This document shows, piece after piece, positions 62,101 to 64,000 of a stretch of DNA of 64,000 bases (its first letter is position 1; each line of letters opens with the position of its first letter). The position numbers were made by a program, and so were the translations under genes. Source of the stretch: Glandiceps talaboti (lineage: Eukaryota > Hemichordata > Enteropneusta > Spengelidae). The notes beneath the pieces are model-generated. The model was not told where the DNA came from, did not search any database, and saw only the letters and a list, made by a program, of their open reading frames with translations. Where the stretch lies: assembly GCF_964340395.1 (NCBI RefSeq), contig NC_135550.1:3571001-3635000 (forward strand), given 5' to 3'.

Positions 62101-62437
62101 AACAACATGAACAATGTACAACATTTCCATGGACATTCCAGTTTCCTCCTGCACTAGGGCAGCAAGATGTTACACAAACAATCACCATATTTCAATTTCT
62201 GAATTTAATGTATGATCTGCTTTTCGTTTCTCTCTGAATTTTTGTAAGTTTGTCAAGCATTGTAAGCCATCTTTAATAATAATATTTAGTTAGTACTTAT
62301 TTTATTTTATTTTTTTGGTGTAAAGTTCTTACATGTGACTTGATATGTTATTTTCCTTAGTCGTGACCGTCCATTCCATGTCAGTTTTGACATTGATTCA
62401 TTAGATCCAAGCATTGCACAGAGTACAGGAACACCAG
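43100..62437 (+). CDS. Arginase, mitochondrial-type (exons 1-6, 3' end outside window)
   Basis: Exons: 43100-43219, 49482-49554, 50755-50864, 51683-52005, 61779-61883, 62361-62437. Together 808 nt (269 codons plus one base), all in phase; the gene continues past the right edge. It hydrolyses arginine to ornithine and urea. The manganese ligands are all present: H123 in GGDH, D146, H148 and D150 in DAHVD, and D254 and D256 in SFDID. Substrate-contact motifs INTP and SGNIHG (159-164) identify arginase rather than agmatinase. Residues 1-22 are rich in Arg, Ser, Thr and hydrophobics with no acidic residue until D17, consistent with a mitochondrial targeting peptide as in ARG2-type enzymes (inference). 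Exon 6 ends in ...STGTP just before the usual VVGG region. Introns are large and repeat-filled. Confidence 0.93.
43220..44226. other. Arginase intron 1, proximal part, no feature seen
   Basis: Unique intronic sequence without supported genes or repeats. Confidence 0.4.
44227..44306. repeat. Perfect 18-bp inverted repeat, 80 bp overall
   Basis: TGTAGTCTAGCTGCTAGA (44227-44244) pairs exactly with its reverse complement at 44289-44306; the 44-nt loop is unrelated. In arginase intron 1. Confidence 0.85.
44657..45130 (+). mobile_element. Hairpin-capped dispersed repeat with internal (GT)n, copy A
   Basis: Starts with a hairpin: TAGCACAACTGAAC (44657-44670) and GTTCAGTAGTGCTA (44675-44688), 13 pairs with one A/A mismatch. 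A (GT)n run follows at about 44707-44784. Then come three diverged ~140-bp modules of the form 'ggtcaaaa...aactccaaaacgac...gaaatttggtggga'. A homologous element with the same order lies at 52565-53340. No coding potential. Confidence 0.65.
45350..45600 (+). repeat. TCCGTC/TGTCTG-containing dispersed repeat fragment
   Basis: A short (tccg/tctg)n run is followed by 'gagccatttcttggagatgcctggaccgatt', a layout like the hairpin-capped repeats. Probably another member or relative of that repeat group. Confidence 0.35.
45985..46020 (+). repeat. Degenerate hairpin cap of the dispersed repeat, copy B
   Basis: AAGCACAACTGAACTAAGGTTCAGT matches the hairpin head but lacks the second half of the stem. 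A short CT-rich run follows and the LINE begins just downstream. Confidence 0.6.
46074..49345 (+). mobile_element. 5'-truncated non-LTR retrotransposon (APE endonuclease + RT) in arginase intron 1
   Basis: Three reading-frame segments follow one another: 46074-47594, 47524-48678 and about 48690-49105. Endonuclease C-terminal motifs (STIDFGI, ISDHCSI) precede an RT with NYRGIAISSCLGKL, FGFRKNC, FIDMKKAFDSVSH (motif A), VKQGCNLSP (motif B) and LLYADDIVLLS (motif C). A C-terminal CxxC...H...C knuckle (KICNSTLVEDEKHFILQC) follows. Two frameshifts, near 47560 and 48670, inactivate it. The 3' end is A-rich (aataaataaaaaaag, near 49340). The motifs suggest the jockey/I/R1-like group; the clade is uncertain. 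It lies in the sense orientation of arginase. Confidence 0.9.
49823..50392. mobile_element. Palindromic element with one arm expanded into a minisatellite
   Basis: Outer arms match in reverse complement: left about 49823-49880 (cctatgacctagatc...caaactgaatg...ggttcatca) and right about 50335-50392. A second pair, 50158-50197 with 50298-50341, shares 'cagttcctagaacatgtgta'. An inner pair is centred near 50250 (cacttcggttcatcaa / ttgataaccaaagtg). Between the outer and second arms on the left only, the terminal 21-bp motif is repeated. It lies in arginase intron 2. Confidence 0.75.
49850..50165. repeat. 21-bp minisatellite, about 15 copies
   Basis: The unit is 'ggttcatcaatgtcccactt' plus t or c. 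The period is a multiple of three, so frames stay open and read as 7-residue repeats on both strands. No evidence of translation. Confidence 0.95.
50476..50520 (+). repeat. Hairpin cap of the dispersed repeat, copy C
   Basis: TAGCACAACTGAACT (50476-50490) pairs with AGTTCAGCAGTGCTA (50496-50510). Only a short 'gtgtgtgt' follows, so the copy is truncated. Confidence 0.7.
51086..51376. repeat. 41-bp minisatellite, 7 copies (arginase intron 3)
   Basis: The unit is 'tttcaatccagtgtgttaca' plus 'atgttttgaatgctgataata'. Near-identical copies. Confidence 0.95.
52565..53340 (+). mobile_element. Hairpin-capped dispersed repeat with (GTCT)n and (GT)n, copy D
   Basis: A hairpin TAGCACAACTGAAC...GTTCAGTAGTGCTA (52565-52599) is followed by (TGTC)n at about 52613-52700, (GT)n at 52707-52742, then ~140-bp modules homologous to those of copy A ('cttaaagt...gaccgattg..ccgatatttg', 'ggtcaaaaaa', 'gaaatttggtgggaac'). 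A 28-bp array has expanded inside its distal part. Confidence 0.7.
53115..53312. repeat. 28-bp tandem repeat, 7 copies
   Basis: The unit is 'gaaaattaagtatataatga' plus 'tttcatca'; the last copy is shortened. Confidence 0.95.
53341..55437. other. Arginase intron 4, mostly unique sequence
   Basis: Two overlapping plus-strand open frames (54232-54504, 90 codons; 54452-54859, 135 codons) have protein-like composition but no motif I recognise. They may be one decayed coding fragment with a frameshift near 54460-54500. Otherwise nothing is seen. Confidence 0.35.
55438..55675. repeat. 46-bp tandem repeat, 5 copies (arginase intron 4)
   Basis: The unit is 'aaaatcttgcttccgtgcat' plus 'ttccaccttaatctatattagtaaac'. 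Confidence 0.95.
56007..56098. repeat. 31-bp minisatellite, left portion (split by a LINE)
   Basis: Three copies of the unit that reappears beyond the LINE at 60107. Confidence 0.9.
56099..60106 (-). mobile_element. CR1/L2-type LINE, near full length, inserted in a 31-bp minisatellite
   Basis: The element reads on the minus strand from about 60106 (AATTCAAGATGG...) to a 3' tail of five or more TAAAC/AAACT pentamers (56099-56134). It is bracketed on both sides by the same 31-bp array. It lies antisense in arginase intron 4. The single long ORF is intact, so the copy is young. No clear target-site duplication is seen, which is common in CR1-like elements and hard to judge inside a tandem array. 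Confidence 0.92.
56374..60093 (-). CDS. CR1/L2-type LINE ORF2: PHD fingers, APE endonuclease, reverse transcriptase
   Basis: An uninterrupted frame of 1,251 codons from 60129. The likely true start is the Met at 60093 (MVARMQGVL...), because the first 12 codons are minisatellite and 5' UTR; this gives 1,239 aa. Using numbering from 60129: a hydrophobic stretch and GDINTNPGP (112-120), PHD-like finger 1 (C121-C172), PHD-like finger 2 (C210-C263), and APE endonuclease from 303 (LNARSL, SETWLD at 335-340, LGDFN at 437-441, SDH at 504-506). The RT has NYRPVS (815-820), LLLDLQKAFDTVDH (884-897), GVPQGSILGP (941-950) and LLYADDSAIL with YADD 971-974. All catalytic motifs are intact, so it may encode active protein. 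Confidence 0.95.
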   Translation of the reverse strand: MVARMQGVLLALYFVSIFNGFKILKDNISLYFNKEDHPDLAGAILSQSHSTNTLHFGIVEARQLTQPLATAKQNGRGSVIAKNKLRRSVYLFTIILLMSGDINTNPGPCSVCNRVVARNHQAILCDECNTWIHIKCGHVSTELYNSLTEIDNFPWKCPKCALSPPVQQNDSDTKNQMDPTINLEYLDRVSQRKLKSTCVHCEKRVTSRSKAISCDQCERWIHCRCTGFLSLSDYDNLVANNIEFTYNCNKCSYNDLPFPVIEPLEEHIQVPVDDISNASSFNFDCFKQKGLHCFHLNARSLLSKISEIRVLASKSKAHIIGFSETWLDDTVTDNEVKISGYNILRRDRDRNGGGVCMYIRSDIAFNPRNELESDDQESIWTEILLTKTKPIVLGVCYRPPTQTSFITNFEDTLSRIRSDCEIIILGDFNICSRHPRSSLYRNYANVCSLFGLKQLITNPTRVTTNSSTILDHILCNNSEKISQFGVIPTGISDHFLIYCTRKIVKGSINCHKNVTIRSLKNYSKETLTSQLGSKNWDCVTTCEDVNEAWSLFKVMFTDVLNVVAPVKEVRLKQRSEPWMTAEILECISERDAVLLQFKKTKNEVFYKEYCKIRNRVQRSIKNAKSDYLSNKIEEHKNNPQKLWQQFKDLGYNAKSKDKCNVILNIDGEQCFDSKSIANHINTFYTTISSTLVSKLPRATGVYNVNSDTVKNYYNKKGVLPNSFSLQPVSMEFIQSELDKLSVCKSTGLDGIPARFLKDSSNAIAVPITHIVNLSITSETVPDEFKFARVKPLFKKNSRLEVGNYRPVSILSVTSKILERAVYVQLEKYLSDNSMIYHLQSGFRGNYSTDTCLIHLQDYIRSQTASGNYTGMLLLDLQKAFDTVDHIILCKKLNLMGIESVQWFQSYLTGRKQLVNVNETNSDIKDIHCGVPQGSILGPLLFLCYVNDMEISIKCKLLLYADDSAILVSHKDVHHIASELGKELESCNKWLIDNKLSLHLGKTELILFGSKRKLSKVSEFKITCNQHDIHASKSVKYLGLDLDQNLSGLQIVQNIIKKTNSRLKFLYRQANFLNQYSRKTLCSALIQCHFDYSCSSWYSALTTTLKKKLQIAQNKIIRFILSMEPRSHIGADQFDALGMLDVKGRVSQLRFNHAFKIYNNSSPEYLSHQFTKVSSVHNYGTRGSRYNFHQPMIKGQAANTFYANAIKDWNNLPVSIKQISQRNVFKKAVKSYLSSTLRDH
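60107..61632. repeat. 31-bp minisatellite, main portion, about 49 copies
   Basis: The unit is 'gatagattgcagtcaataat' plus 'accacactggt', with variants ctgat, aatgat, gtgat and gcgat. It is continuous with 56007-56098 except for the LINE. It ends about 145 bp before arginase exon 5. Confidence 0.97.
61884..62360. other. Arginase intron 5, no feature seen
   Basis: AT-rich unique intron between GTAAGT and TTCCTTAG. Confidence 0.5.
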
Positions 62438-62564
62438 GTTAGTGCAGTAACTATATATTAGCCATTTTAATTCCCACTGAGCAAGCAAAGTGCAAAACAA
62501 CTGCAAAGTTTGCCATCAAATTAGAGATATTGTGGGGTTGACTTGTGATGAAAAATTGGTCTAA

Positions 62565-64000
62565 TGTAATTAACGACACCTCATTACTCCATCAGTGTGT
62601 TTAATAACACCCCAGTATGCCATCAGTGTGTTTGATAACACCCCAGTATGCCATCAGTGTGTTTGATAACACCCCAGTATGCCATCAGTGTGTTTGATAA
62701 CACCCCAGTATCAGACTGCCCAGTATGTCATCAGTGTGTTTAATAACACCCCAGTATGCCATCAGTGTGTTTGATAACACCCCAGTATGCCATCAGTGTG
62801 TTTGATAACACCCCAGTATGCCATCAGTGTGTTTAATAACACCTCAGTACGCGTCAGTGTGTTTGATAACACCCCAGTATGCCATCAGTGTGTTTAATAA
62901 CACCTCAGTACGCGTCAGTGTGTTTGATAACACCCCAGTATGACATCAGTGTGTTTGATAACACCCCAGTATGCCATCAGTGTGTTTAATAACACCTCGG
63001 TACACCATCAGTGTGTTTAATAACACCTCGGTACACCATCAGTGTGTTTAATAACACCTCATTACTCCATCAGTGTGTTTAATAACACCCCAGTATGCCA
63101 TCAGTGTGTTTAATAACACCCCAGTATGCCATCAGTGTGTTTAATAACACCTCAGTATGCCATCAGTGTGTTTAATAACACCTCATTACTCCATCAGTGT
63201 GTTTAATAACACCCCAGTATGCCATCAGTGTGTTTGATAACACCCCAGTATGCCATCAGTGTGTTTAATAACACCTCAGTATGCCATCAGTGTGTTTAAT
63301 AACACCTTGGTACACCATCAGTGTGTTTAATAACACCCCAGTATGCCATCAGTGTGTTTAATAACACCCCAGTACGCGTCAGTGTGTTTAATAACACCCC
63401 AGTATGCCATCAGTGTGTTTAATAACACCTCGGTACACCATCAGTGTGTTTAATAACACCCCAGTATGCCATCAGTGTGTTTAATAACACCTCGGTACAC
63501 CATCAGTGTGTTTAATAACACCCCAGTATGCCATCAGTGTGTTTAATAACACCCCAGTATGCCATCAGTGTGTTTAATAACACCCCAGTATGCCATCAGT
63601 GTGTTTAATAACACCTCGGTACACCATCAGTGTGTTTAATAACACCTCGGTACACCATCAGTGTGTTTAATAACACCCCAGTACACCATCAGTGTGTTTA
63701 ATAACACCTCGGTACACCATCAGTGTGTTTAATAACACCTCGGTACACCATCAGTGTGTTTAATAACACCTCGGTACACCATCAGTGTGTTTAATAACAC
63801 CTCGGTACACCATCAGTGTGTTTAATAACACCTCGGTACACCATCAGTGTGTTTAATAACACCCCAGTACACCATCAGTGTGTTTAATAACACCTCGGTA
63901 CACCATCAGTGTGTTTAATAACACCCCAGTACACCATCAGTGTGTTTAATAACACCTCAGTATGCCATCAGTGTGTTTAATAACACCCCAGTATGCCATC
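62565..64000. repeat. 31-bp minisatellite, about 46 copies, continuing past the window (arginase intron 6)
   Basis: The unit is 'cagtgtgtttaataacaccc' plus 'cagtatgccat', with variants tcggtacaccat, tcattactccat and tgataac, and a 29-bp form with cagtacgcgt. The left half mixes variants; the right end is dominated by the tcggtacaccat form. The array reaches base 64000. Confidence 0.97.

Overview
This is a eukaryotic, animal-type window. Genes are split by introns with GT..AG junctions, proteins are metazoan, and non-LTR, Penelope-like and piggyBac mobile elements are present. The sequence is AT-rich and very heavy in minisatellites. A marine invertebrate is likely, but the sequence alone does not fix the phylum.

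Genes. Three protein-coding genes can be reconstructed exon by exon. (1) An SLC46-type major-facilitator transporter lies on the minus strand (30512 to 25690, 4 exons, 450 aa). (2) MCM5, a subunit of the replicative helicase, lies on the minus strand (42430 to 32335, 15 coding exons, 730 aa, every junction in phase). (3) An arginase lies on the plus strand, starting at 43100; its first six coding exons end at 62437 and the gene runs off the right edge. MCM5 and arginase are head to head across about 670 bp. That gap holds two adjacent E2F-type sites next to the MCM5 start and two CCAAT boxes. A partial terminal exon of an unknown gene sits at the left edge (3-140). A broken fragment resembling the invertebrate P2X7-like cytoplasmic domain lies near 22.4 kb.

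Left third (1-17.7 kb): almost entirely tandem DNA. It holds a ~240-bp unit (1.0-1.7 kb), a 47-bp unit (2.2-4.0 kb), a 10.3-kb block of about 258 copies of a 40-bp unit with internal higher-order duplications (4.7-15.0 kb), a 46-bp unit, and a 28/26-bp unit (15.3-17.4 kb).

17.5-20.8 kb: two Penelope-like retroelement copies in perfect head-to-head register (903-bp inverted arms). Each carries a hammerhead ribozyme in its 3' untranslated region, and each lies near a dinucleotide run.

21-25.6 kb: microsatellites, a tRNA-derived SINE, and a ~2.7-kb segment bounded by ~59-bp terminal inverted repeats that contains the P2X7-like fragment and a strong stem-loop.

Introns: the SLC46 intron 2 holds two minisatellites, one of which repeats a consensus splice donor. 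MCM5 introns hold a piggyBac fossil, two MITE-like elements, and an unusual series of short duplications at splice junctions. Arginase introns hold a 5'-truncated LINE, an asymmetric palindrome, hairpin-capped repeats carrying microsatellites, a CR1-type LINE with an intact ORF inserted inside a 31-bp minisatellite, and a second 31-bp array that continues to the window end.
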